This document shows, piece after piece, positions 10,649-19,237 of a stretch of 64,000 bases of DNA; the stretch's first letter is position 1; each line of letters opens with the position of its first letter. This DNA comes from Candidatus Dormiibacterota bacterium. Lineage in GTDB: Bacteria; Chloroflexota; Dormibacteria; Aeolococcales; Aeolococcaceae. A program made the position numbers and the translations under genes. Below the pieces are notes generated by a model. It was not told where the DNA came from and did no database searches. It worked only from the letters and a program-made list of their open reading frames with translations. The DNA lies in NCBI GenBank assembly GCA_003162415.1, contig PMOL01000004.1, forward strand, positions 62,001 to 126,000, in the 5' to 3' direction.

Positions 10649-11974
10649 TCAGTGTGTCGGACTTGGCGACGGTGACCCGGCAGTCGGACTCGGTGTCTGA
10701 GTCGGCGCCGGCGCGATGGTGATCGGCATCGTGTTCGGGGGCGCTGTCGGAGTGGGGGTGGCCGTGGGTCGCGGCGTGGGGGTCCCCGTCGCTCCCCCTG
10801 CAGTGTCGATGCTCGTGGGCAGACCACCCGCATCTGCCGGACCGGGCGTATCGGTCGGGGTGAAGAGCGGTGCCGGCGGTGGCGTCGGCGACACCTGGAT
10901 CCCGGGGCCGCCGAGCGCCTGGGCGGCGAAGATGATCATCACCACCAGGGCGACCACCGCCGCCGCGGCCACCGACCAGACCTTCCATCCGACGCCTCCC
11001 GCCCGTACCTCGTCCGCGGCGCTGTCGATCGCGAGCCCTGGAACCGGCGCGTCGTCGTCATCGACGAACTCCACGTCCGGCGCCGCGGGAGCCGGGTCGG
11101 CGAGTCGATCGGCGACGACCACGGCCAGCCAGGCGCGCCCCTGGTCCCGCCAGCTCGCGCCGAGAAAAGCTGCTCCGGCGGTCTCGACGTCGCGACGGAA
11201 GGACGCGGCACTGGCCGGCCGGTCACGCGGGTCCTTCGCGAGCCCACGGATCACGAGGTCGCGCGCGAGGAGGGGAGCGGCCTCGCTGGGCAGCGCTCCC
11301 TGAGTGTGCTGCACCCCAAGCCCGGTGAGGTCGGTGCCGAGGTATGGCGGTCGCCCGGTGAGCGTTTCCACCAGCAGACCGGTCGCCGCGTAGATATCCG
11401 TCGCGACGGTGTGCGGTCTGCCCGCCCACAGCTCCGGGGCCATGTACTGCGGCGTCCCGGATCGCCAGCCGCGCCGGAGCGGTGGGGCAGGCAGGGCCGC
11501 GTCGCGCAGGATGCCGGTCCCGTCGGTGTCGAGCAGCACCGCGTTGGGCGTCACATCACGATGGATGACCCCGGCCGCGTGGAGCGCCTCCAGGGCGGCG
11601 AGCGTGTCGTCGAACACGACCATGGCGGCGGTCGCCGTGAGCCGGCCCGAGACATCGATGAGATGGCGGACCGTGATCGCGTCCACCCATTCGTAGACGA
11701 TCGCCGCGTGCCGGTCGTCGAACGCGATGACCGACAGGAGGTGCTGATGACGCAGCACGCACAGCACCGCCATGTCGTGGCGGACCTGGCGGCGATAAGC
11801 GGCGTCGGAGGACAGCGCCGGGCTGAGCAGGCGGACCACCACTCGCGAGCCGGTGGCGCTGTCGTGCGCGTCGACGAGCGCACCGGCGCGGTCGACGCTG
11901 ATCCCCCGATCCAGTGTGTAGCCGGGAACGTACACCCGCGAACCGGCGACGTCGGGGCCTCCAGCCTGGTCCAT
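10649..11974 (-). CDS. Membrane-anchored Ser/Thr protein kinase-like protein with degenerate active site
   Basis: 441 residues: a kinase fold (about 1-270), an acidic linker, one transmembrane helix (WSVAAAAVVALVVMIIFAA, about 325-345) and a Thr/Pro-rich tail that should be outside the cell. The catalytic loop HRDVTPNAVLL and the later GTPQYMAPELW are conserved. Several key positions differ: the VAIK lysine is Arg (VVVRLL), the helix-C Glu appears as Asp (RHDMAVLCVL), the glycine loop is not recognisable, and DFG reads DAA (LRDAAL). It may be a pseudokinase or weakly active. The architecture matches bacterial PknB-like receptors but without PASTA repeats. It is a single minus-strand gene convergent with glgP, with a likely leaderless promoter. 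Confidence 0.85.
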   Translation of the reverse strand: MDQAGGPDVAGSRVYVPGYTLDRGISVDRAGALVDAHDSATGSRVVVRLLSPALSSDAAYRRQVRHDMAVLCVLRHQHLLSVIAFDDRHAAIVYEWVDAITVRHLIDVSGRLTATAAMVVFDDTLAALEALHAAGVIHRDVTPNAVLLDTDGTGILRDAALPAPPLRRGWRSGTPQYMAPELWAGRPHTVATDIYAATGLLVETLTGRPPYLGTDLTGLGVQHTQGALPSEAAPLLARDLVIRGLAKDPRDRPASAASFRRDVETAGAAFLGASWRDQGRAWLAVVVADRLADPAPAAPDVEFVDDDDAPVPGLAIDSAADEVRAGGVGWKVWSVAAAAVVALVVMIIFAAQALGGPGIQVSPTPPPAPLFTPTDTPGPADAGGLPTSIDTAGGATGTPTPRPTATPTPTAPPNTMPITIAPAPTQTPSPTAGSPSPSPTH

Positions 11975-11981
11975 TCATCTC

Positions 11982-12010
11982 AGTATGCCGTGGCAAAAGG
12001 GCCGTTTACA
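11982..12010 (-). promoter_or_regulatory. Probable leaderless promoter of the kinase-like gene
   Basis: Reading the minus strand, TGTAAA (12010-12005) lies 17 bases before CATACT (11987-11982), and the ATG at 11974 begins seven bases after that -10 box. Transcription would start at or beside the start codon. The -35 match is only fair. Confidence 0.45.
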
Positions 12011-12060
12011 CGCATTCATGTACGGAGACCACCGGCGGCGGGCACTAGAATGGCCGGGCA

Positions 12061-13431
12061 GTGGAGTACGTCGAGAGCATCCTCGACCTGGTCGGCAACA
12101 CCCCGTTGGTCCGGCTGCACAAGGTCACCGAGGGGCTCCGGCCGCTTGTGCTGGCCAAGCTCGAGCAGCTCAACCCGGGTGGGAGCGTCAAGGACCGGAT
12201 CGGCCTCTCCATGCTCGAGGACGCCGAGGGCCGGGGCCTGCTCAGGCCGGGGGGCACGATCGTCGAGCCCACGTCGGGCAACACCGGCCACGGACTCGCG
12301 ATGGCGGCCGCGATCAAGGGCTACAAGATGATCTTCGTCATGCCCGACAAGATGTCGGCGGAGAAGATCAGCCTGCTGCGCGCATACGGCGCCGAAGTGG
12401 TGATCTGCCCCACCAACGTCGAGCGTGAGTCATCGCAGTCGTATTACTCGGTCGCGGACCGGCTGACCCGCGAGGTGCCAGGAGCCTTTCAGCCGAACCA
12501 GTACTTCAACCCACGTAACCCCGAGGCCCACTACCGGACCACCGGCCCGGAGATCTGGCGGCAGACCGACGGCCGGATCACGACCTTCGTCGCCGGCGTC
12601 GGGACCGGCGGCACGATCACCGGGGTCGGTAAGTACCTCAAGGAGCAGAACCCCGCGGTTCGCGTGATCGGCGCCGACCCGGAAGGGTCGATCTACAGCG
12701 GTGAGATCGCGCCGTACAAGGTCGAGGGTGTGGGCGAGGACTTCTGGCCGGGCACGTTCGACCGTGAGCTGGTCGACGAGTTCATCCAGGTCACCGATCG
12801 CGAGAGCTTCGTGGCGGCCCGGAAGCTCGCACGCCAGGAAGGCATCCTGGTGGGCGGGTCTGCCGGGCTCGCGCTCCACGCGGCCATCCAGGTCGCCGTC
12901 GACTCCAAGCCGGACGATGTGATCGTCGTGCTCCTCCCGGACACGGGTCGCAACTACCTGAGCAAGTTCTTCTCCGACGAGTGGATGCGCCAGAACGGCT
13001 ACCTCCAGCGGCTCGTCCCCGCCCGCGTTCGCGAGGTCATCGATTCGCACAGCGACGGGGTCCCGGAGCTGGTCAGCGTCGGCGCCGGGAAGTCGGTCGG
13101 CGAGGCGATCGACCTCATGCAGCAGTACGGGATCTCACAGCTTCTGGTCACCGAGAACGGAAGCACGGCAGGAGGCGGCGTGGTCGGCAGCATCCAGGAG
13201 CGCACCCTTCTCGACCGTATCTACCGCGACCCGGCGGTGGTGACCACCTCGGTGTCGACGGCGATGGACCCGCCCTTCGCGCGCGTCGCAGCCGGGGCTC
13301 CGATCGAGGAGGCCTTCGAGGCCCTGCTCGGTGGCGAGCCGGCGCTGATGATCATGGAAGGCGACCTCCCGGTGGGCGTGATCACCCGAAGCGACCTGCT
13401 CGAATTCGTCGCCCGCCGCGGACGCAGCTGA
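12061..13431 (+). CDS. cbs: Cystathionine beta-synthase
   Basis: PLP enzyme condensing serine and homocysteine to cystathionine. The PLP lysine is in NPGGSVKDRIGLSML (about residues 38-52), with the phosphate-binding loops PTSGNTGHGLA and GTGGTITGVGKYL. Residues about 330-456 form two CBS domains, the module that binds adenosyl ligands in regulated family members, which separates it from simple cysteine synthase CysK (~310 residues). GTG start at 12061 with a TAGAAT box nine bases upstream (12046-12051), giving an almost leaderless transcript. The gamma-lyase/synthase gene follows 5 bases later, completing reverse transsulfuration. Confidence 0.92.
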   Translation: MEYVESILDLVGNTPLVRLHKVTEGLRPLVLAKLEQLNPGGSVKDRIGLSMLEDAEGRGLLRPGGTIVEPTSGNTGHGLAMAAAIKGYKMIFVMPDKMSAEKISLLRAYGAEVVICPTNVERESSQSYYSVADRLTREVPGAFQPNQYFNPRNPEAHYRTTGPEIWRQTDGRITTFVAGVGTGGTITGVGKYLKEQNPAVRVIGADPEGSIYSGEIAPYKVEGVGEDFWPGTFDRELVDEFIQVTDRESFVAARKLARQEGILVGGSAGLALHAAIQVAVDSKPDDVIVVLLPDTGRNYLSKFFSDEWMRQNGYLQRLVPARVREVIDSHSDGVPELVSVGAGKSVGEAIDLMQQYGISQLLVTENGSTAGGGVVGSIQERTLLDRIYRDPAVVTTSVSTAMDPPFARVAAGAPIEEAFEALLGGEPALMIMEGDLPVGVITRSDLLEFVARRGRS

Positions 13432-13436
13432 TCAGC

Positions 13437-14588
13437 GTGGAGCACCGGCGGCACGGTCTGGCCACGCGCGCCCTGCATGTCGGGCAGGGCCCCGATCCGT
13501 CGACCGGCGCGGTGGTCGTCCCCATCCACCTGGCGACAACGTTCGCGCAGGAATCGCCCGGGCGGCACAAGGGATTCGAGTACTCGCGGTCCGGGAATCC
13601 GACTCGCGGCAATCTCGAGGAGTGCCTCGCGTCGCTCGAGAACGCGGAGCACGGCCTCGCCTTCTCCTCGGGCCTGGCCGCGACCACGGCGGTGATGTTG
13701 CTGTTCGACCCCGGCGACCACGTCGTTTTCACCGAGGATGTGTACGGCGGCACGTTCCGGCTCTTCGACAAGGTCTTCCGGCGCTACGGGCTCACCTTCA
13801 CGGCGGTTGACCCCACCGACCCCGATGCGATCGTGGCGGCCATGACCGATCGAACCCGATTGGTCTGGCTCGAGTCGCCAACCAACCCGCTGCTTCGCGT
13901 CGTCGACCTCGACGCCGTGAGCGAGCTCGTACACGGTGCGGGCGCGATTGTCGCGGTCGACAGCACCTTCGCGAGCCCGGTGCTGCAGCGACCGCTCGAG
14001 CTCGGCGCGGACCTGGTCATCCACAGCTCGACGAAATTTCTCGGCGGCCACAGCGACGTGCTCGGCGGCGCCGTGCTCACCTCCGACGCCACCCTGGCTG
14101 AGGGGTTGCGGTTCCACCAGAACGCGGTCGGCGGGGTGCCGTCACCCTTCGACTGCTGGCTGCTGCTCCGAGGCTTGAAGACGTTGCAGCTTCGCGTGCT
14201 GCGCCAATGCGAGAACGCTCTGGCGATCGCGAGGTGGCTCGAAGGTCAGGACGCGGTGACCCAGGTCTACTACCCGGGTCTCGAGAGCAGCCCCGGTCAT
14301 GCGCTCGCCCGGCGCCAGATGGGCGGCCACTACGGCGGCGTGGTGTCCTTCGAGGTCTCGTCGCGCGCGGCCGCGCTCTCGTTTCTTGAGCGCCTGCGCG
14401 TCTTCACGCTCGCCGAGTCACTGGGTGCGGTCGAATCGCTGGCCGAGAGCCCGGCTCTGATGACCCACGCGTCGATTCCGGAAGAGATCCGGACGCGGGT
14501 CGGCGTCAGCGACGGGCTGCTGCGCCTGTCCGTCGGTATTGAGGACGTCGACGACTTAGTGGCCGACCTGGAGCAGGCGCTGGCGTAG
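13437..14588 (+). CDS. Cystathionine gamma-lyase / gamma-synthase (Cys/Met metabolism PLP enzyme)
   Basis: 383-residue member of the Cys/Met PLP family, with the PLP lysine in HSSTKFLGGHSD and typical N-terminal GLATRALHVGQ and SRSGNPTRGNLE. It starts at GTG 13437, five bases after cbs; the frame is open upstream but that is shadow coding of cbs. Paired with cystathionine beta-synthase it most likely cleaves cystathionine to cysteine (gamma-lyase). Gamma-synthase activity cannot be excluded because the two share motifs. The last 83 bases overlap the convergent DEAD-box gene. Confidence 0.9.
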   Translation: MEHRRHGLATRALHVGQGPDPSTGAVVVPIHLATTFAQESPGRHKGFEYSRSGNPTRGNLEECLASLENAEHGLAFSSGLAATTAVMLLFDPGDHVVFTEDVYGGTFRLFDKVFRRYGLTFTAVDPTDPDAIVAAMTDRTRLVWLESPTNPLLRVVDLDAVSELVHGAGAIVAVDSTFASPVLQRPLELGADLVIHSSTKFLGGHSDVLGGAVLTSDATLAEGLRFHQNAVGGVPSPFDCWLLLRGLKTLQLRVLRQCENALAIARWLEGQDAVTQVYYPGLESSPGHALARRQMGGHYGGVVSFEVSSRAAALSFLERLRVFTLAESLGAVESLAESPALMTHASIPEEIRTRVGVSDGLLRLSVGIEDVDDLVADLEQALA

Positions 14589-15759
14589 TCTCGCGCGGCG
14601 GAGCGCCGAGCCTCCACTCACCGGTGGTCAGCAGGAGTGTTCCGTCGATCTCCGGCAGTGCCGGAGCGCCGAGGCGGCGGAGCTTGCGCCACTGTTCACC
14701 GTCCTCCTCGCTGAGGAAGGTGATGGCCTTGCCCTCGTTGCCGTTGCGCGCGGTGCGGCCGACCCGATGGGTGAGCCACTGCGGTGTCTCGGGCAGCTCG
14801 AAGTTGATGACCAGTCCCACATTCACGACGTCGATGCCTCGGGCCGCGACGTTGGTGGCGACCAGCACCTCGGTCCGATTCGCGCGGAACGAATCCAGCG
14901 CGCGGTCGCGGGCATTCTGCGAGAGATTGCCCTGCAGCTCGCCGGCGGTGTGCCCCATGCGGAGCAGGTCGCGAACCAGTTTCTTGGCTCCGTGCTTGGT
15001 GCGATGAAAGACGATCGTCTGGTTCAGCTCGGATGCGCGCTGGCGGCGCAGCAGCCGTGACAGCGCGTCGATCTTCTGCGACTTGACGACGCTCATGACA
15101 CCGTGCTCGAGCGCCGGAACCTGCTCGTTGACGACGCGAACGCGCGCCGGCTCGTAGAGGTGCTTGGTGATCATGCTCTGCACCCAGTCGGGCATCGTCG
15201 CCGACGCGAGCACCGTCTGCCGGCGCGCGCTGCTGCTGAAGTTGGGGCACATCGAGATGATCTTCTCGACATCTTTCGCGAAGCCCTGGTCGAGCATCTC
15301 GTCCGCCTCGTCGAGCACCAGGTACTCGATGTCGCGAAGCCGTGCCAGCCCGTTGCTTGCCAGGTCGAGGAGCCGCCCCGGACACCCGACGATCACGTCC
15401 GGCGCGTTGCGCAGGCCACCGGTCTGAGGACCGTAGCCGACGCCGCCGATGCAGATCACCGTGCGCAGGGCCGGGTCGACCTTGCGGATCACCGCGTTCA
15501 CCTGGGTGGCGAGCTCGCGGGTCGGAGTCACGACCAGCGCCCTCGCCCCGTGGCCCTGGTGCCCGGCAAGCCGCTCGACCATGGGAACGACATACGCCAG
15601 GGTCTTGCCAGACCCGGTCGGCGCCTCGATCACGCAGTCGTGGCGTGCCAGCAGGGGCGGGATCGCCTCCTGCTGCACTGTGTTGGGCTCTGTGAAGCCG
15701 TTCTTGCTGAGAGCGGCGGACGTGCGCGGACGCACGCCGATGGATTCAAACGTTGTCAA
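14506..15759 (-). CDS. DEAD-box ATP-dependent RNA helicase
   Basis: 417-residue RNA helicase remodelling RNA duplexes. Motifs in order: Q motif FTEPNTVQQEAIPPLL, Walker A APTGSGKT, PTRELA, LVLDEADEMLDQGF, SAT in LASATMPD, IVFHRTKHGAKK, VATNVAARGIDV and HRVGRTARNGNEG. The C-terminal tail is short and Arg/Pro-rich. The start is TTG at 15759 with GAGG eight bases upstream on the minus strand. The 3' end overlaps the plus-strand transsulfuration gene by 83 bases. Which cellular RNA it acts on (cold-shock, ribosome assembly, RNA decay) is not visible. Confidence 0.93.
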   Translation of the reverse strand: MTTFESIGVRPRTSAALSKNGFTEPNTVQQEAIPPLLARHDCVIEAPTGSGKTLAYVVPMVERLAGHQGHGARALVVTPTRELATQVNAVIRKVDPALRTVICIGGVGYGPQTGGLRNAPDVIVGCPGRLLDLASNGLARLRDIEYLVLDEADEMLDQGFAKDVEKIISMCPNFSSSARRQTVLASATMPDWVQSMITKHLYEPARVRVVNEQVPALEHGVMSVVKSQKIDALSRLLRRQRASELNQTIVFHRTKHGAKKLVRDLLRMGHTAGELQGNLSQNARDRALDSFRANRTEVLVATNVAARGIDVVNVGLVINFELPETPQWLTHRVGRTARNGNEGKAITFLSEEDGEQWRKLRRLGAPALPEIDGTLLLTTGEWRLGAPPRETTPAPAPGRPLSRRRPQYRRTGAAARR

Positions 15760-15880
15760 CCGTGTTACCTCGGGAGCCGGGGCCTTCCCGTTATCCCAGA
15801 ATCCCCTCGCTGGACTGTCGTGTGCCGGATTCTTGAGACCCGCCGTTCACCGGCGGAGAGAGGGTTCACCAAGAGGCATG

Positions 15881-15898
15881 GCTCGCCGATTCGCGAGC
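15881..15898. repeat. Short inverted repeat in the helicase/aceE divergent region
   Basis: GCTCGC at 15881-15886 and GCGAGC at 15893-15898 form a perfect 6-bp palindrome separated by 6 bases within the 229-bp spacer between two divergent genes. It could be an operator; there is no direct evidence. Confidence 0.3.
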
Positions 15899-15972
15899 AC
15901 TTGCCAAGACAGTACCACAGGTTGGTGCAGACGCCGCAATCGGTGACACAGGCGGTCTCCGGCTCTCGGGTG

Positions 15973-15978
15973 TATATC
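15973..15978 (+). promoter_or_regulatory. Possible -10 box of aceE
   Basis: TATATC ends ten bases before the aceE ATG at 15989, giving a leader of only a few bases. No convincing -35 box lies 16-18 bases upstream, so an activator may be needed or the call may be wrong. Confidence 0.35.
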
Positions 15979-15988
15979 CTCGCTTCGA

Positions 15989-18670
15989 ATGACGTTCGAC
16001 GCCTTCCTCCACCAGCTTCCCGACGCGGACGCCGCGGAGACGGGCGAATGGCTCGAGTCCCTCGACGCGCTGGTCGCGTCGGAAGGCACGGTCCGCGCCC
16101 GCTTCGTCATCGGCAAGCTCCTCGAGCGTGCCCGGCGGCTCCAGGTGCCGGTGCCGTCGCTGGTCTCGACGCCGTACATCAATACGATCCCGCCAGACGA
16201 GGAGCCCTGGTTCCCCGGCGACGAGGAGATGGAGCGGCGCATCCGGCGAATCGTCCGATGGAACGCCGCCGCCATGGTCACGCGGGCGAACAAGCGAAGC
16301 GACGGCATCGGCGGACACCTCTCGACGTACGCGTCGGCGGCGTCGCTGTACGAGGTGGGTTTCAACCACTTCTTCCGCGGCAAGGATGACGGCACCTCCG
16401 GCGACCAGATCTACTACCAGGGACACGCAGCGCCCGGGATGTACTCGCACGCGTACCTCGAGGGTCGCATCACCGAGGCGCAGATGGACAACTTCCGTCA
16501 GGAGACGGGAGGCAACGGGCTCAGCTCGTATCCGCACCCGCGCCTGATGCCCGACTTCTGGGAGTTCCCGACGGTGTCGATGGGTCTCGGCCCGCTCAAC
16601 GCCATCTACCAGGCGCGATTCAACCGCTATCTCTACAACCGGCACATCGCGGACACGAGTGAGAGCCACGTGTGGTGCTTCCTCGGTGACGGCGAATGCG
16701 ACGAGCCGGAGACGCTCGGTGCGCTCTCGCTCGCCTCGCGCGAGCAGCTCGACAACCTGACGTTCGTCGTCAACTGCAACCTGCAACGTCTCGACGGGCC
16801 GGTGCGCGGCAACGGGAAGGTCATCCAGGAGCTGGAGGGAATCTTCCGGGGCGCCGGATGGAACGTCATCAAGGTCATCTGGGCGCGCGAGTGGGACGAG
16901 CTGCTCGCGCGCGACGTGCACGGCGTGCTCGTGGACCAGATGAATCGCGTTCCCGACGGGGAGTTCCAGAAGTACACGACCGAGAGCGGTGCGTACATTC
17001 GCGAGCATTTCTTCGGCCCGGATCCGCGCCTTCGCAAGATGGTGGAGCACCTGTCCGACGACGATCTGCGCCACCTGCGCCGCGGCGGCCACGACTACCG
17101 GAAGGTCTACTCCGCGTACAAGCTCGCGCTCGAGCAACGCGGTGCACCGACCGTTGTCCTCGCGCACACCGTCAAGGGATGGACCCTCGGCGTCGGGTTC
17201 GAAGGACGCAACTCGACCCACCAGATCAAGAAGATTGGCGAGGCCGAGTTGCGCGCCTTCCGCGACCTGCTCGAGCTGCCCATCAGCGACAAGCGGCTCG
17301 CGGAGGCGAAGCCCCCCTACTACCACCCGGGCGCCTCCTCCGACGAGGTCGAGTACCTGCTCATGCGCCGTCGCGCGCTCGGTGGGATGCTGCCCCGCAG
17401 GCTGGTGCGGAACAAGCCGCTGGAGCTCCCCGGCGAGGCCCCGTACGCCGAGTTCCTCACCGGCAGTGGGACGCGCGCCGCGTCGACCACCATGGTCTTC
17501 GCCGGCCTGCTGCGCAACCTGCTCCGTGACAAAGCCATCGGCAACCGGATCGTTCCGATCATCCCGGACGAGGCGCGCACCTTCGGCATGGATGCGCTCT
17601 TCAGCGAGGTGAAGATCTACGCGCCGTTCGGGCAGACTTACGAGCCCGTCGACGCGGGGATGGTGCTGTCGTACCGCGAGGCGGTCGACGGCCAGATCCT
17701 CGAGGAGGGCATCACCGAAGCCGGCTCGATGGGCAGCTTCACCGCCGCCGGCACTGCGTACGCGACCCACGGCCAGGCGGTCATCCCCTTCTACATCTAC
17801 TACTCGATGTTCGGATACCAGCGGGTCGGTGACCTCATCTGGGCATTCGGCGATTCGCGCGGTCGCGGTTTCATGCTCGGGGGCACCGCCGGGCGCACGA
17901 CGCTCAACGGCGAGGGCCTGCAACACGAGGACGGACATTCGCCGCTGCTGTTCAGCGCGATTCCAAACGTGCGCATCTACGATCCGGCGTTCGCGTACGA
18001 GCTGGCGACGGTGATTCGCGACGGCATGCGGCGCATGTACGTCGACGGCGAGGACATCTTCTACTACATCACGCTGTACAACGAGAACTACCCCATGCCG
18101 CCGATGCCCGAGGGCAGCGAGGAGGGCATCCTGCGCGGTCTCTACCTGTACAAGCGTGCCGATGGCGAGCGCACGCACCGGGCGCGCATCCTCGCCAGTG
18201 GGAGCGCGGTGCAGGCCGCCCTCGAGGCACAGGCGATGCTGCTCGAGCAGCACGACGTCGCCGCCGAGGTGTGGAGCGTCCCGAGCTTCCAGCTGCTGCG
18301 CCAGGATGCGCTCGAGGTCGAGCGCTGGAACCGGCTGCATCCCGACCTTGAGCAGCGCGTGGCCTACGTCGACGAGCAGCTCGGTCCTGATGGTGGGCCG
18401 ATCGTCGCGGTGACCGACTATATGAAGGCCGTCCCCGACCAGATCGGCCGTTTCATGAAGGCGCCGTTCATCCCACTCGGCACCGACGGCTACGGCCGCA
18501 GCGATACGCGTGTCGCGCTGCGCCGCCACTTCGAGGTGGACGCCGGGTCGATCTCGGTCGCAGTGCTCGACGGGCTGGCACACCAGGAGCAACTCCCGCG
18601 TCACGTCGTCGCCGCCGCGATCGAGCACTACGGGCTCGACACCGAGCTTCCCGACCCTCGCGACCGCTGA
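15989..18670 (+). CDS. aceE: Pyruvate dehydrogenase E1 component, homodimeric
   Basis: 893-residue thiamine-diphosphate E1 of the pyruvate dehydrogenase complex, the AceE type in which one chain carries both halves. The cofactor motif is LGDGECDEPETLGA with a downstream FVVNCNLQRLDGPVRGNGK. Other signature segments are DQIYYQGHAAPGMYSHAYLEG near residue 135 and a C-terminal transketolase-like domain. No E2 (lipoyl acyltransferase) or E3 gene is in the window, so partners lie elsewhere. ATG start; convergent with the next minus-strand gene with a gap of 3 bases. Confidence 0.95.
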   Translation: MTFDAFLHQLPDADAAETGEWLESLDALVASEGTVRARFVIGKLLERARRLQVPVPSLVSTPYINTIPPDEEPWFPGDEEMERRIRRIVRWNAAAMVTRANKRSDGIGGHLSTYASAASLYEVGFNHFFRGKDDGTSGDQIYYQGHAAPGMYSHAYLEGRITEAQMDNFRQETGGNGLSSYPHPRLMPDFWEFPTVSMGLGPLNAIYQARFNRYLYNRHIADTSESHVWCFLGDGECDEPETLGALSLASREQLDNLTFVVNCNLQRLDGPVRGNGKVIQELEGIFRGAGWNVIKVIWAREWDELLARDVHGVLVDQMNRVPDGEFQKYTTESGAYIREHFFGPDPRLRKMVEHLSDDDLRHLRRGGHDYRKVYSAYKLALEQRGAPTVVLAHTVKGWTLGVGFEGRNSTHQIKKIGEAELRAFRDLLELPISDKRLAEAKPPYYHPGASSDEVEYLLMRRRALGGMLPRRLVRNKPLELPGEAPYAEFLTGSGTRAASTTMVFAGLLRNLLRDKAIGNRIVPIIPDEARTFGMDALFSEVKIYAPFGQTYEPVDAGMVLSYREAVDGQILEEGITEAGSMGSFTAAGTAYATHGQAVIPFYIYYSMFGYQRVGDLIWAFGDSRGRGFMLGGTAGRTTLNGEGLQHEDGHSPLLFSAIPNVRIYDPAFAYELATVIRDGMRRMYVDGEDIFYYITLYNENYPMPPMPEGSEEGILRGLYLYKRADGERTHRARILASGSAVQAALEAQAMLLEQHDVAAEVWSVPSFQLLRQDALEVERWNRLHPDLEQRVAYVDEQLGPDGGPIVAVTDYMKAVPDQIGRFMKAPFIPLGTDGYGRSDTRVALRRHFEVDAGSISVAVLDGLAHQEQLPRHVVAAAIEHYGLDTELPDPRDR

Positions 18671-18673
18671 CGC

Positions 18674-19237
18674 TCAGCCGGAGCCGAACGGAAGCGACGC
18701 GCGTTCGGTGTACACCGCACCCCCGGGTGCGGAGCGCGACTCGTAGAGCACCAATCGCGATGCGGAGAACCGGATGTCGAGCTGTTGCCGCGCCGCCGCC
18801 GCCCACGCATTTCGTGCGCCGTCGCTCCAGGGCAACCGTGGTCTTCCAAGCGTGCAGTGCGGGTTGTACCGGCGTTGATCGACCTCGAAGCCGGCGGCGC
18901 CGAGGACCGCGCTGCACTCGTGTGCAAGAGTGGTGAGCGGACCCACCTCGCGCGCCGGTCCGAGCCAGAGGACGCGAGGAGCACCGCGCGGCGGAAACGA
19001 GCCGAGCCGATCCAGGACCATGTCGAACGGCGATGCACGAATGGCCAGGGGCGCCACCAGGTCGATGGCGACAGCGACACGTTCGTCCTCGACCTGGCCG
19101 AAGAAGTGCACGGTCAGATGGAGTGTTTCAGGACGCGCCCAGCGAACATCCACAACGCGCTCGCGAAGCTCGTGTTGCAGCCGTTGCATTCCCTCGACTC
19201 CCGACGCGGCGATGGGAACCGCGAGGAAGCACCTCAC
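18674..19237 (-). CDS. thpR: RNA 2',3'-cyclic phosphodiesterase (2H family, ThpR)
   Basis: 187-residue 2H phosphoesterase of the bacterial '2'-5' RNA ligase' group, opening 2',3'-cyclic phosphate ends of RNA. Both catalytic HxT motifs are visible: HLTVHFFG (about residue 38) and HCTLGRPR (about 125). It starts at GTG 19237 (VRCFLAVPI, the usual first strand), overlapping the upstream lipoprotein's stop in a GTGA junction, so the open frame upstream is not used. Confidence 0.88.
   Translation of the reverse strand: MRCFLAVPIAASGVEGMQRLQHELRERVVDVRWARPETLHLTVHFFGQVEDERVAVAIDLVAPLAIRASPFDMVLDRLGSFPPRGAPRVLWLGPAREVGPLTTLAHECSAVLGAAGFEVDQRRYNPHCTLGRPRLPWSDGARNAWAAAARQQLDIRFSASRLVLYESRSAPGGAVYTERASLPFGSG

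Noticed and set aside
12981..13436. Upstream extension of the cystathionine gamma-lyase frame
   Set aside because: It lies inside cbs and reads as low-complexity; the family N-terminus begins at GTG 13437.
15760..15988. tRNA or other structured RNA gene in the helicase/aceE spacer
   Set aside because: No T-arm GGTTC-A-ANTCC pattern or cloverleaf pairing was found; only short palindromes.
15866..18628. Very long open frame on the minus strand opposite aceE
   Set aside because: High-GC codon bias opens the antisense frame; the sequence has no conserved motif and aceE on the plus strand is unmistakable.
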